Below, piece by piece: positions 1-14,185 of a stretch of DNA of 64,000 nt. The position numbers and the translations under genes were made by a program. The DNA is from Sapria himalayana (lineage: Eukaryota > Streptophyta > Magnoliopsida > Malpighiales > Rafflesiaceae). The notes beneath the pieces are model-generated. The model saw nothing but the letters and a program-made list of their open reading frames with translations, did not search any database and was not told the origin of the DNA. Position 1 is the stretch's first letter. Every line of letters starts with the position of its first letter. The stretch is from NCBI GenBank assembly GCA_029783825.1, contig JAREIK010004332.1, positions 18,706-82,705 of the forward strand, in the 5' to 3' direction.

Positions 1-2242
1 GTAGGTAAAAGACTCCCTGGTCTGAGGGGAATCTTAAAACAACGTAGGTTGGTAATTATTTAAAATGCAAGTTGTTTTTTTGTTTTGAATTACATTTCAG
101 GTGGAAGTTAGCAAATGGAAAATAATTTAAAGGGAGTAAGAACTTGCATCTTATTAAGTTTAAATAAAGCAACTTAGTTGCAGATGAAGGTTATTCACCT
201 CGGGCATGAAGGGTGTTCAAAAGGTAATATGGTTTAATGGTTTATATATGGTATTGGGAGCTATTGTTGGTTTGTGCAGTTAAGTTACTAGCAGAATAAA
301 AGCTTAGCATTCAAGAGGAAGTGAAGCGGAGGGTAGAGTTAAAGTTGTAAAAATTATTGACATGTTGGTGGGAATGAGTCTATAATGGTTAAACTTGTTG
401 GGTCTGTAAATCACTGTTGGGAGTCTGTACTAAGTCTGTAAATTGTTGTTGGTAGGGTATGCGTCTGTAATGTCCCTAAGGGGGTTTGTATTGTGTTTGT
501 GAGTTGTTGTAATGTCTGTTTGGGAGTGTCTATGTATGTATACGCTAGAAAAGAAGGCGAAAAGTTTCAAGAGCAAGTTGAAGGCAACTTGGACTACAGT
601 TCTTGTCTTGGGAAAACATCACGTGGAAGCCCGCTCGATAGGGAGAATGGAGCAAGGCTGGACTGGCTTAGGCTGAATCAAACGGCCCATGTAAGCTAGA
701 GGAAACTAACTCTCAAAGGCGGGAGAAAAGGCTGAAATGAAACCCAAGCATAAAGTCCATCTAAATAAGGCTCCAAGGCAGAAATCTTAGCAGAAAATAG
801 GAGTTTACGCTCTAAGCAAAATCATATGATGGAAGCCTAATTTTAACTATAAATCAATTCTATTTGTAAAGTTTATTTATAGAAAAGGCTTAGGACGGGT
901 GTAAAAGGGTTAAGGATAGATGTAAGTTGTAAAAATGGTATTTTTCCGCCAAAAGAGAGGGTTATTATAATAATAAAAACAACCTTTAAAAAAAAAGTTA
1001 AAATACGTGAAATTTTATTATTCAAAATTTTAACATACTACCGAGATTAATAAGATAATAAGAAAAATAAAATATTTTATAAGTTAATTTACCAATAATA
1101 TTCATCAACACTATTTAAAAATACTTCTAATGGTATTATTAATATTCTTAAAACTCTAAAAATAATAACAATTATATAGAACACTGATAAATTATGTTGT
1201 AACATAAAGAAAATAAAGAATACATGTAAGTAGTCTTACAACTACACTAAAATGTTGGAGTATAAATGGGACCACAACTACCTGTAAATTGGGGTTTTAT
1301 TTGAATTAAAAATTTTGAACCTCAAACAAGAAAGAAAAATGCAGAAATAGAAATTAGATAGATATTCATGAGCACCTATCACATAATAAAAATAAAAAAC
1401 ATATAACATTGGAACCAAAGACAACAAAAAGAAACTTCATGTAAATCAATAGAACATGTCAACATTCAACACAATTACACATCAAAATAGGCACAACGTT
1501 ATCATACTCGCAGTCATGCAATCTCTTTGCTCCTATGTAAATTATGGTTTTCATATCAATCCAGCCACATATTGAAAATGAGAATTGTATATAGATTGGG
1601 GGAAAAATATTTAAAAAAACATGAATTAATGTTCAGTAGGAATGTTCCATGCAATTTCAGGATTGCAAGAACTCCCCATGAATATCTACAGGAAGAAGTA
1701 TTAGTTATAGACCTCTTTTGTGAGAATTAGGTTTTAGATTAATAACGATTTCGCCATGTTTCTAAAGTGGATACAAAACAAGCAACATGCCTACATTATT
1801 AATGAAGTACATGTTGGCTACATGATGTACTCATGGATTGATCTTAATTCATGAATTTACTCAATGACATTGAGCATGGTAGTTAACTCCCACAGAGCTG
1901 ACTATTAAATTATGAATAAAAAAACATGGAAGAATGGTAATATGATGACTTTACTCGGATCTCTTACACAAGGCCATAATCTACTTTCTACCATGGATGA
2001 TGAATCGTTAAAGACTAGTTGGTTTTATAATTTTACAGTAGCAAGGATCCCTCCACACCGGAGTTGTGAGAGAAAGAGAGGCCGATGGAGAGACTTAGAG
2101 TTTATCAACATTATTAAGTTAAAGACTAGTTGCAATCTCTAACTATTAAGTGTATTAAGTTTTATTATGTTTTAAAATTCCATTAATGTTTTAATTTTAA
2201 ATTATCAAAATATTTAATATTCAATAAATATATATAAAGCAT
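1..2242. other. Unassigned AT-rich sequence, no gene seen
   Basis: No open frame here resembles a known protein; the longest are 67-76 codons. Around 400-530 a short motif, GTCTGTAA and close variants, recurs several times at irregular spacing, which suggests a decayed tandem repeat. The right side of this stretch may still be inside CACTA element E0, whose terminus is at 4396, because I find no matching CACTA start in the window. Confidence 0.5.
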
Positions 2243-2245
2243 TAA

Positions 2246-2599
2246 GGGGGTGTTTGTTTTTTTAATTAATACTTAATAGAACTTTTTTTGAGTTTAAGGC
2301 ATAATGGTACTTAATTGCATTAAGAATTAAGTTGTTTTTTTAATATTATATTTCTATTGAGGGAGGGAAGATATTTTATTTACGAAGGGGAACTCGAAAA
2401 TGCTGGATTTAGCAATTTTCAATACATCATTTTTCAGTTTGGCTTTTTCTGAATAGAAAAGGCCAAAAAAAATTAGGTTAATAGTTTTAAAATTTTTTAA
2501 ATCATTTAAAGTGATAAGTGTTAAAAAATATAACACGTTTCGGCTTAATGCTGAAAATAGTTTATTTACGATGTTAAGCGGAAAAAAACAAACACCCCC
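2246..2599. mobile_element. Tourist-like MITE (PIF/Harbinger type)
   Basis: The ends form a near-perfect terminal inverted repeat: GGGGGTGTTTGTTTTTTT at 2246-2263, and its complement ending in AAACAAACACCCCC at 2599. The element is flanked by the trinucleotide TAA on both sides (2243-2245 and 2600-2602). A 3-bp TAA/TTA target duplication with G-rich termini and a length of 354 bp is typical of Tourist/PIF-Harbinger MITEs. The interior is AT-rich, with CTTAATGC-type motifs in both orientations near the ends and no coding capacity. Confidence 0.8.
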
Positions 2600-2879
2600 T
2601 AAGACTCATCTTTTTTTTTACTTAATAAAATATTTTCAAAATATTTAATGTGCGTGTAGCAAGTCACACATAAAAAGCAAACACATTTCAATTTTTAATT
2701 ATCAAATTTATTAAACAATAAATATATAAACAATTCCAAATAATAGAAGTTTAGCCTTCCACATAGAAAAACAAATCAAATGGATACAAAATTTGTAAAC
2801 AAAATATACAAGGTACACATGAAAAGATTATTGGTCTTCAAGAGACTTTCCTAAGAATTATAAATACTCTTTATGTTAA

Positions 2880-4396
2880 AAACTATAATTATATATATAT
2901 CTTAAGTTTATAAATTGTTAAAAATTCATATTAATTTTTATTAAGATAATATGAAATAATTTTAAAGTCATAAAATTTCATATTAATTTATATAATTTAT
3001 AATTTATAAAATTCTAAAAATTACTTAATGTGAGATGATTATTAAAAAAAATTTATATTTATTAAATTTAATAAAGATGGAATTTTAAAATCTAAAAGTA
3101 TAAATTTAACTCAATTATTTAGTTCTTATAAATTTCAGTAGGGACACACATCTCTCTATTTATCCTTTAAATATACTAATTTATTTTTATTTAAATATTA
3201 TGATAAATGATAAATTTTTTTATAATTTAAAATTTTCAATTTTTTATGTAATTATTTTATATAAAATTTTTTTAGGCATAAAACTATTTTTAAAACTCAA
3301 AATAATGTTAATATTTACTATTTTTTTCATTAATGATGATATTTTTGTAAATATATTATATATTATCATACAATGAATTGTTTAATCATTTTATTAGTAG
3401 ATGTTCATTTATTTTTTAAAATATCTTTAAAAATTTTTATAATTATAGAATAAATTATTTAATGTGTTTGCAGTCTTTATAAATAGTTATTGTAGTCTTT
3501 ATTAATAGTTATTGTAGACTTTATTAATATTACTTTTTTTATATTTATATATTTTTTAAATTATTTATTTATAATAACCTATTTTTATAAGTATATGAAG
3601 GAGAATGTGTCTTGAAAAGATCAATGATCTATAGACAATGGCATACGTAGCTTTAAAATAAAAAATTAAATAAATTATTAAAAAAAATTAAATCATTAAA
3701 GATTAGTGATGAAAATTATTTTCAAACCAATTGATAGTGAAAAATCTCTAGCTAAATGGATATATTTTGTGAAAAATAAAATTTTAAAAATAATTGCTTG
3801 TAATAAAATATAAAATAGTAAAAAGAAAGATTAGATAATTAGTTAGCGATGGATTTTGTATCGATCTAATTAGCTAAGGAAAATTCATCATTAAATTTGT
3901 CGCTAAATTCATCACTAAATCCGTCGCTAAACTCATCGCTAAACCAAGCACTGAATCCGTCGGTAAATTCTCTGCTTTTGTTTGTGTGGAATTTACAAAT
4001 ATATTAGTGATGGATGATGTCTAGATCTAATTAGCTAGGGAAAATCCGTTGCTAAATCAATCACTAAATTCTCAGCTTTTCTTTGGGTGGAATTTACGAA
4101 CATATTAGCAATGAATTTTGTCATGATCAAATTAGCTAGGGAAAACCATCACTAAATCCGTCATTACATTTCTTAATTTTTTTATGCGGAAATTTATGGA
4201 AAAAATAGAGAAGGAAATTTTTAATTGACATATTCCATCACTAATTCGTCGCTAATCCATTGCTAATCCGTAACAAATTTTTATATAAATGTAAAATCAA
4301 AAATCTTTTGATATTCCCGAGCTAATCACTCGCAATTTTGTTAGAGATTGATACCTAGCAAAATTTCTCTAGCTAAATTGACATTTTCTTGTGGAG
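2880..4396. mobile_element. CACTA element E0, terminal 1.5 kb
   Basis: This stretch matches the last 1.5 kb of element E3 (61880-63421) in the same order. Shared landmarks include the AATATGAAATAATT region near 2945 and 61970, the CTTATAAATT...GTAGGGACA segment near 3126 and 62145, and GGAGAATGTGTCTT near 3600 and 62892. It ends in TTTTCTTGTGGAG, a decayed form of the canonical CACTA end TTTTCTTGTAGTG, directly against the purine-rich array. The other end is not visible and probably lies outside the window, so no target duplication can be tested. Confidence 0.7.
3842..4380. promoter_or_regulatory. E0 subterminal repeat region
   Basis: Many short copies of AGCTAGGGAAAA, CGCTAAATT/CACTAAATC and GCGATGGATTT are packed in both orientations within about 550 bp of the terminus. 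In CACTA elements such subterminal repeats are the binding sites for the TNPA-like protein. That role is known for the superfamily and inferred here. The same motif set recurs at the ends of E2 and E3. Confidence 0.65.
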
Positions 4397-7300
4397 GAAT
4401 AATATGAATAAGAAGAATAAGAGAAAAAAGAAGAATAAGAAAAATAAGAAGAATATGAAGAATATGACGAATAAGAAGAATAAGAAGAATACTAAGATTA
4501 AGAAGAATAAGAAGAATAAGAAGAATGAGAAGAATGAGAAGAATAAGAAGAATAAGAAGAATGAGAAGAATGAGAAGAATGGGAAGAATGAGAAGAATAA
4601 GAAGAATAAGAAGAAAAAGAAGAAAAAGAAAAATAAGAAGAAAAATAAAAAAAAAAGAAGAATAATAAGAATTATAAGAATAAGAAGAATTAAAATAATA
4701 AGCATAATAAGAAGAATAAGAAAAATTAGAAGAATTAGAAAATATAAAGAATATGAAGAATATGAAGATTTGAAGAATTAGAAGAATAAGAAGAATTAGA
4801 ATAATTAGAAGAATAAGAAAAATAAGAAATATTAGAAGAATAAGCAGAATAAGAAAAATTAAAAGATTAGAAGAATTAAAAGAATATAAAGAATAAGAAA
4901 AATAAGAAGAATTAGAAGAATAAAAAGATTAAGAAAAATTAAGAATAGAAGGAAGAATAAGAAGAATAAGAAGAATAAGAAGAATATGAAGAATAAAAAA
5001 GAATAAGAAGAAAAGAAGAATTAAAAGAATAAGAAAAATAAAAATTATAAGAAGAATAAGAAGAAAATAAGAATAAAAAAAATAAATATAATAATAAGAA
5101 TTAGAAGAATAAGAAGAATAAGAAGAATTAAAAGAATAAAGAGAAAAAAAGAATAAAAAATATATGAAGAATAAGGAGATAAGAAGAAAGAGAAGAAAAT
5201 AAGAAAAATAAGAATATGTAGAATAAGAAGAATAATAAGAATAAGAAGGATAAGAAGAATAATAAGAATAAGATGAATAAAAGAATAAGAAGAATAAGAA
5301 CAATAAGAAGAATAAGAAAAATAAGAAGAATATGAAGAAAAAAAAGAAAAAGAAGAGTAAGAAAGAAAAAAGAATGCTAATAAGAATTATAAGAATAAGA
5401 AGAATGAGAAGAATAACAAGAATTAGAAGAATAAGAAGAATGAGAAGAATTAGAAGAATTAGAAGAATTAGAAGAATTAGAAGAATTAGAAGAATGAATA
5501 GAATAATAAGAATGAGAAGAATAAGAAGAATGAGAAGATAAAGAAGAATGAGAAGAATAAAAAAGAATGAGAAGAATAAGAAGAATGAGAAGAATAAGAA
5601 GAATGAGATGAATAAGAAGAATGAGAAGATAAGAAGAATGAGAAGAATAAGAAGAATGAGAAGATAAGAAGAATGAGAAGAATAAGAAGAATAATAAGAA
5701 TAATAACAATAACAATAATAATAAGAAGAATAAGAAAAATAATAAAAATAAGAAAAATATAAAGAATAAGAAGAATAAGAAAAATAAGTAAAAGAAGAAA
5801 GAGAAGATTAAGAAGAAAAAAAAGAATTAGAAGAATTAGAAGAATAAAATGAATAAAAAATAATAAGAAGAATAATAAGAATAAAAAGAAAAAGAAGAAT
5901 AAAAAGAATAAGAAGAATAAAAAGAATAAGAAGAATAAAAAGAATAATTAGAATAAGAAGAATACGTAGAATAAAAAGAATAATAAGAAAAAGCTGAATA
6001 AAAAGAATAGAAGAATAAGAATAATAAGAAGAAAAAGAATAAGAAGAATCAAAAAAATAAAAAGAATGAGTTGAATAAGAAGAATAATAAGAACGAAAAG
6101 AATAAGAAGAATAAGAAGAATAAGAAGAATAAAAAGTTAATAAGAATAATAAGAATAATAAGAATATGAAGAATTAGAAGAATTAGAAGAATTAGAAGAA
6201 TAATAATAATAATAAGAATAATTAAAAAAGAAAAAAATTGAAAAAAAAAGAAAAGAAGAATAAGTAGAAGAAGAATAAGAAGAAGAAGAATAAGAATAAG
6301 AATAAGAAGAATAAGAAGAGTAAAAAGAATAAGAGGAATAAGAAGAATAAGAAGTATAAACAGGATAAGAAGAAAAAAAAGAAAAGGGATAATAAGAAAA
6401 ATGATAATAATAAAAAGAATAGGAAGAATAAGAAGAATAAGAAGAATAAGAAGAATAAGAAAAATAAGAAGAATAAAAATAATAAGAAGAACAAGAAGAA
6501 TATGAATAATAAGAAGATAAGAAGAATACTATGAATAACAAGAATAAAATGAAAATGAAGAATAAGAAAAATAAGAATAATAAGAAGAATAATATGAAAA
6601 AGAAGAATAAGAAGAATAAAAAAAATAAGAAGAATAAGAAGAATTATAAGAATAATAAGAATATGAAAAATTAAATTAATAAGTAGATAAAAAGAATAAG
6701 AAGAATAAGAAAAATAAGAAAAATTATTAGAATTAGTAGAATACGAAGTATAATAATAATAAGAATAATAAGAATAAAATGAATAAGAAATATAAAGAAT
6801 ATGAAGTATATGAAGAATAATAAGATGAAAATAAGAATAAGAAGAATAAGAAGAAAAGATGAATAAGAAGAATAAGAAGAATATGAAGAATATGAAGAAA
6901 AAGAATAATAAGAAGAATAAGAAAAATAAGAAAAATTAGAAGAATAAGAATAATTAGAAGAATAAGAAGAATAAAAATAAGTTGTATAATATGAATTATA
7001 TGAAGAATAAGAAAAATAAGAAGAATAAAATTAATATGAAGAATACAAATATTATAAATAAAAAGAAGAATAAGAAGAATACAAAGAATAAGAAAAATAA
7101 GAAGTATATTAAGAATAATAACAATAAAAAGAATAGGAAGATTAAGAAGAATAAGAAGAATAATAAAAATAAAAATAATATGAAGAATATAAATTATATG
7201 AAGAATAAAAAGATTAAGAAGAATAAGAAGAAGAAAACTAAAATTAATAATTTAAAATATATGAAGAATAAAAAGAATAAGAATAATAAGAATAATTAGA

Positions 7301-10225
7301 AGAATTAGAAGAATAAGAAGAAAAGAAAAATAATAAAAATAAGAATAATAAGAAGAATATTAAGTATAAGATGAATAAGAAAAATAAAAAGAATAAGAAG
7401 ATTAAAAAGAATAAAAAGAAGAAATAGAATAAGAAGAATAAAAAGAATAAAAAGAAAAAAAAAATAAGAAGAATAAGAAAAATGAGAAGAATTAGAACAA
7501 TAAGAATAAGAAGAATAAAAAATATGAAGAATAAGAAAAATAAGAAAAATTAGAAGATTAATAAGAATTACAAGAATTAGAAGAATAACAAAAATAAAAA
7601 TAAGATGAAGAATATGAAGTATATTAAGAATAAGAAAAATAAACAGAAAAAAAATAATATAAAGAATATAAATAATATGTAGAAAAAGAAAAATACGTAG
7701 AATAAGAAGAATAAAAAGAATAATAAGAATTTGAAAAATAATAATAATTATAAGAATAAGAAGATTAAGAAGAATAAGAATAATATTAAGAATATAGAGT
7801 ATATGAAGAATAAAAATATTAAGAAGAATAAGATGAATAAGAAGAATAAGAAGAATAAAATTAATATGAAGAATTTGAAATATATGAAGAATAAGAAGAA
7901 TAAGAATAATAATAATAATTACAAGAATTAGAAGAATAAAAAGAAAAGAAGAATAATAAGAATAATAAGAATAATAAGAGTAAAAAAAAAGAGGAATAAG
8001 AAGAATAATAATATAAACAGAATAAGAAGAAAAAGACGAATAGGGATAATAAGAAAAATGACAAGAATATGAAGAATAAAAAGAATAGGAATAATAAGAA
8101 GAATAAGAAGATTAAGTAGAATAAGAATAAGAAGAATATGAAGAATAAGAAGAATCACAAGAATAAAAGTAATAAGTAAAATAAGAAGAATAAGAAGAAT
8201 AAGAAGAATAAGAAGAATAATAAGAATAAGAAGAATAAGAAGAATAAGAAGAACAAGAAGAATAAGAATAAGAAGATAAGAAGAATAAGAAGAATAACAA
8301 GAATAAATGAAAACGAAGAATAAGAAAAATAAGAATAATAAGAAGAATAATATGAAAAAGAAAAATAAGAAGAATAAGAATAATAAAAAAAATAAGAAGA
8401 ATAACAAGAATTAGAAAAATTATAAGAATAATAATAATAAGAAAAATAAGATTAATAAGTAGATAAAAAGAATAAGAAGAATAATAAAAATTAGAAAAAT
8501 TAGAAGAATTAGTAGAATAAGAAGTATAATAATAATAAGAATCAAAAGAATAAGAAGAATAAAATGAATAGGAAATATAAAGAATATGAAGTATATGAAG
8601 AATAATAAGATGAAAAGATGAATAAGAAGAATAAGAAGAATAAAAATAATAAGAAGAAAAAGAATAATAAGAAGAATAAGAATAATTAGTGGAATAAGAA
8701 GAATTAGAAGAAATAGAAGAATAAGAAGAATAAGAAGAATAAAAATAAGTTAAATAATATGAAGTATATGAAGAATAAAAAAAATAAGAAGAATAAAATT
8801 AATATGAAGAATAAAAATAATATAAATAAAAAGAAGAATAAGTAGGAATAAGGAGAATAAGAAGACAAAAAATAAGAAAAATAAGAAGAATATTAAGGAT
8901 AATAATAATAAGAAGAATAAGAATTTTAAGAAGAATAAGAATATTAAGAAGAATAAGAAGAATAAGAAGAATAAGAAGAATAAAAATAATATGAAGAATA
9001 TAAAGTATATGAAGAATAAAAAGATTAAGAAGAATAAGAAGAAGAAAACTAATATGAATAATTTAAAATATTTGAAGAATAAAAACAATAAGAATAATAA
9101 GAATAATTAGAAGAATTAGAAAAATATGATGAAAAGAAAAATAATAAGAATAAGAATAATAAGAAAAATAATAAGTAGAAAAAGAATAAGAAGAATAAAA
9201 ATAATAAGAAGAATAAGAAGAATAAGAAGAATAAGAAGAATAAGAAGAATAAGAAGAATAAGAAGAATAAGAAGAATAAAAAGATTAAAAAGAATAAAAA
9301 GAATAAGAAGAAGAAAAAGAATAAGAAGAATAAAAAGAATAAAAAGAATAAAAAGAATAAAAAGAATAAGAAGATTAAGAAAATTTGAAGAATAAGAAGA
9401 TAAAAAAAATAAAAAAATAAGAAAAATAATAAGAATTAGAAGATTAATAAGAATTACAAGAATTAAAAGAATATGAAGAATAAAAATAAGATGAAGAATA
9501 TGAAGTATATTAAGAATAAGAAGAATAAAAATAATATAAAGAATAAAAATAATATGAAGAAAAATAAAAATATGTAGAATAAGAAGAATACAAAGAATAA
9601 GAAAAATAATAATAATTAGAAGAATTAGAAGAATATAAAGAAAAGAAGAATAAGAAGAATAAGAATAATAAGAATAATAATAAGTATAACAAGAATAAGT
9701 AGAATAAAAAAAATAAAAAGAATAAGAAGAATAAAAAGAATAACAAGAATAAGACGAATAAAAAGAATAAGAAGAATTAGAAGAATGATAAGAATAAGAA
9801 GAATAAGAAGAATAATAAGAATAATAAGTATAAGAATAAGAAGAATAAAAAAAAGAATAATAAGAAGAATAAGAACACTATGAAGAATAAGAAGAATAAG
9901 AAAAATAAGAAGAATTACATGAATAAGAAGAATAAGATGAATAAGAAAAATAAGATGTATAAAAAGAATAAGAAGAATATAAAAAATAACAAGAATAATT
10001 TAAAAAAGAAGAATAAGAAGAAAATGAAGAATAAAAAAATAAAAACAATAAAACGAATTAGAAAAATTAAAAGAATACGAAAAATAAGAAGAATAATATT
10101 AATAAGTAAATAAAAGAATAAAAAAATAAGAAAAATAAAAAAATTAAGAACAATAAGCACAATAAGAAAAATAACAAAATGAAGATAAAGAATATTAAAA
10201 AAATAAGAAGAATTAGAAGAATAAG

Positions 10226-10275
<50 letters not shown>

Positions 10276-13200
10276 GAATAAAATGAATAAGAAATATAAA
10301 GAATATGATGGATATTAAGAATAAGAATAATAAAAAGAATAAGAATAATTAGAATAATAAGATGGTAATAAGAATAAGAAGAATAAGAGGAATAAGAAGA
10401 ATAATAAGAATAAGTGGAATTAGAGGAATAAGAAGAATAAGAAGAATAAAAAGAATTCGAAGAATAAGTAGAATAAGAAGAATAAAAATAATATGAAGAA
10501 TATGAAGTATATGAAAAATAAGAAGTATAAAAAGAAAATATATAATACGTAGAATTTGAAGTATATGAAAAATAAGAAAAATAAGAAGAATACAAATAAT
10601 TAGAACAATAATAGAATAAGAAGAAAATAAGAATATGAAGAATAAGAATAATAAGAATAATAAGAGTAATAAGATTAATAAGATTAATATGAATAATAAG
10701 AATAATAAGAATAATAAGAATAATAAGAATAATAATGAATAATAAGAATAATAAGAATAAGAAGAATAATAAGAAAAATAAGAATAAGATGAATAAGAAG
10801 AATAAGATGTATAAAAAGAAGAAAAAGAATAAAATGAAAATTAAGTAGAAAAAAAATAATAAGAATAAGAAGAATAATAAGATTATGAAGAATAAAAAGA
10901 ATAACAAGAACAAAATGAAAAAGAAGAATAAGAATAATAAGAAGAATAAAAATGAATTAGAAAAATAAAAAAAATGAAGAATAAAAATAATAAGAAGAAT
11001 TATAAGAATACGAATATTAAAAAGAATAAGAAAAATAAGATTAAAAAGAAGAATAAAAAGAATAAGAATAATAAGAAGAGTAAGAAGAATAAGTAGAATA
11101 ATAAAAATAATAATTAGAAAAAACTAAAGAATAATAACAATAAGAAGAATAGAAATAATATGAAGAAAATGAAGTATGTGAAGAATAAGAAGTATAAGAA
11201 AAATAAGAAGAATAAAAATAATATAAAGAAAAAAAAATAATATGAATAATATGAAATATATGAAGAATAAGAAGAATAAAAAGTTTTAAAAGATTTAGAA
11301 GAATAAAAATAAAATAAATAATTGAAGGATAAGAAGAATAAGAAGAGTACGAACCGTAAGATGAATAAGAAGAATAAGAAAAATAAGATGAATTATAAGT
11401 ATAAACAGAATTAGAACAAAAAGAAGAATAGTGATAATAAAAACAATAAAAAATAAGAAGAATAAGAAGAATAAATATAATAAGAAGAATAAGAAGAATA
11501 AGAATATTAAGAAGAATATGAAGACTTGAATGAATAAGAAGAATAAAAAGAATAAGATGAATACGAAGAATAAGAAGAATAAGAAGAATAATATGAAAAA
11601 AAATAATATGTAGAATATGATGTTTATAAAGAATAACAAGAATAAGAAGAATAAGAATAATATGAATAATTAGAACAATAGTATAATAAGAATAAAATAA
11701 GAATAAGAAAAAAAGAATAAGATGAATAAGAAGAATAAAAAAAATAAAAAGAATAAAAAGAATAAGAAGAATAACAAGAATAAGAAGAATAAGAAGAATA
11801 AGAAGAATAAGAAGAATAAGAAGAATAAGAAGAATAAGAAGAATAAGAAGAATACGAAGAATAAGAAGAATAAGAAGAATACGAAATATAAGAAGAATAA
11901 GAAGAATATGAAATATAAGAAGAATAAGAAGAATACGAAATATAAGAAGAATAAGAAGAATAAAAATAATATTAAGAATATAAAGTATATGAAGAATAAA
12001 AAGATTAAGAAGAATAAGAAGAATAGGAAGAATAAGAAGAATAAGAAGAATAAGAAGAATAAAATTAATATGAAGAATTTGAAATATATGAAGAATAAGA
12101 AGAATAATAATAATTAGAAGAAATAGAAGAATAAAAAGAAAAGAAGAATAAGAAGAATAAGAAGAGTAAAAAGAATAAGAGGGATAAGAAGAATAAGAAG
12201 TATAAATAGAATAAGAAGAAAAAGAAGAATAGGGATAATAAGAAAAATGACAAGAATAAAAAGAATAAGAAGAAAAAAAAGAATAAGAAGTATAACAATC
12301 ATAAGAAGAATAACAAGAATGAGAAGAATAACAAGAATAATAAGAATAAGAAAAATAAGTAGAATAAGAATAAGAAGAATATGAAGAATAAAAAAAAATC
12401 ACAAAAATAATAGCAATAAGTAGAATAATAAGAATAAGAAGAATAGCAAGATTAAGAAGAATAAAAAGAATAAGAAGAACAAGAAGAATAAGAAGAATAA
12501 GAAGATAAGAAGAATAAGAAGAATAACAAGAATAGAATGAAAATGAAGAATAAGAAAAATAATAATAATAAGAAGAATAATATGAAAAAGAAGAATAAGA
12601 AAAAAAGAAGAATAAAAAAAATAAGAAGAATTATAAGAATAATAAGAATAAGAAAAATAAGATTAATAAGTAGATAAAAAGAATAAGAAAAAAAAATTAG
12701 AAGAATTAGTAGAATTAGAAGTATAATAATAATAAGAATCAAAATAACAAGAAGAACAAAATGAATAAGAAATATAAAGAATATGACGTATATGAATAAT
12801 AATAAGATGAATATAAGATTAAGAAGAATACAAAGAATAAGAAGAATAAGAAGAATAAGAAGAAAAAGAAGAAAAGATGAATAAGAAGAATAAGAATAAG
12901 AAGAATATGAAGAAAAAGAATAATAAGAAGGATAAAAAGAATTAGAAAAATTAGAAGAATAAGAAGAATTAGAAGAATTAGAAGAGTAAGAAGAATAAAA
13001 ATAAGTTGAATAATATGAAGTATATGAAGAATAAAAAAAATAAGAAGAATACAATTTATATGAATAATAAAAATAATAAAAAATAAGAAGAAGAATAAGT
13101 AGAATAAGGAGAATAAGAAGAATACAAAGAATAATAAAAATAAAAAGAATATTAAGAATAATAACAATAAGAAGAATAAGAATACTAAGAAAAATAAGAA

Positions 13201-14165
13201 GAATAAGAAGAATAAAAATAATATGAAGAATATAAAGTATATGAAGAATAAAAAGATTAAGAAGAATAAGAAGGAGAAAACTATTATGAATAATTTAAAA
13301 TATATCTAGAATATAAATAATAAGAATAATTAGAAGAATTAGAAGAATTAGAAGAAAAGAAAATAAATAAGAATAAGAATAATAAGAAGAATAATAAGTA
13401 TAAGAAGAATAAGAAAAATAAGAAGATTAAAAAGAATAAAAAGAAGAAAAAGAATAAGAAGAATAAAAAGAATAAAAAAAATAAGAAGAATAAGAAGAAT
13501 AAAAAAAATAAGAAGAATAAGAAAAATAATAAGAATTAGAAGATTAATAAGAATTACAAGAATTAGAAGAATAAGAAGAATAAAAATAAGATGAAGAATA
13601 TGAAGTATATTAAGAATAAGAAAAATAAGAAGAATAAAAATAATATAAAGATTAAAAATAATATGAAGAAAAAGAAAAATATGTAGAATAAGAATAATAC
13701 AAAGAATAAGATGAATAAGAAGAATATGAATAATAATAATAATAATAATAAAAAGAATAAGAAGATTAAGATGAATTAAAATAATATTAAGAATAAAAAG
13801 TATATGAAGAATAAGAATATTAAGAAGAATAAGAAGAAGAAGAAAAATAAGAAGAATAAAATTAATATGAAAAATTTGAAATTTATGAAGAATAATAAGA
13901 ATAAGAATAATAATAATAATTAGAAGAATAAAAAGAAAAGAAGAATAATAATGATAAGAATAATAAGTAGAATAATAAGTATAAGAAGAATAAGAAGAAT
14001 AATAATAATAAAAAGAATAAGAAGAAAAAAAAGAATAACAAGAATAAGACGAATAAAAAGAATAACAAGAATAAGACGAATAAAAAGAATAACAAGAATA
14101 AGAAGAATGATAAGAATAAGAAGAATAAAAAGAATAATAAGAATAATAAGAATAATAAAAATAAT
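4397..14165. repeat. 9.8-kb purine-rich GAA/GAATAA array
   Basis: The + strand is almost entirely A and G with scattered T and nearly no C. It is built from GAAGAATAA, AAGAAT and GAAAAATAA units, with long in-phase runs such as 9200-9290 and 11720-11880. All open frames here (Lys/Asn/Ile/Arg on +, Phe/Leu/Ser/Tyr on -) are consequences of the 3/6/9-bp repeat and are not genes. Interspersed non-canonical landmarks recur in the same order, giving a higher-order repeat of about 1.65 kb (see findings). Confidence 0.95.
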
Positions 14166-14185
14166 AAGTATATATATATATACTT
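14166..14185. other. Palindrome at the GAATAA/GATA array junction
   Basis: A perfect 20-bp palindrome, AAGTA(TA)5TACTT, sits exactly where the purine-rich array stops and the GATA-type array starts. It is the only clear non-array sequence at this junction. Confidence 0.7.

Noticed and set aside
493..699. 68-codon + frame
   Set aside because: No similarity recognised. It lies in a region with degenerate GTCTGTAA repeats, and the length is consistent with chance.
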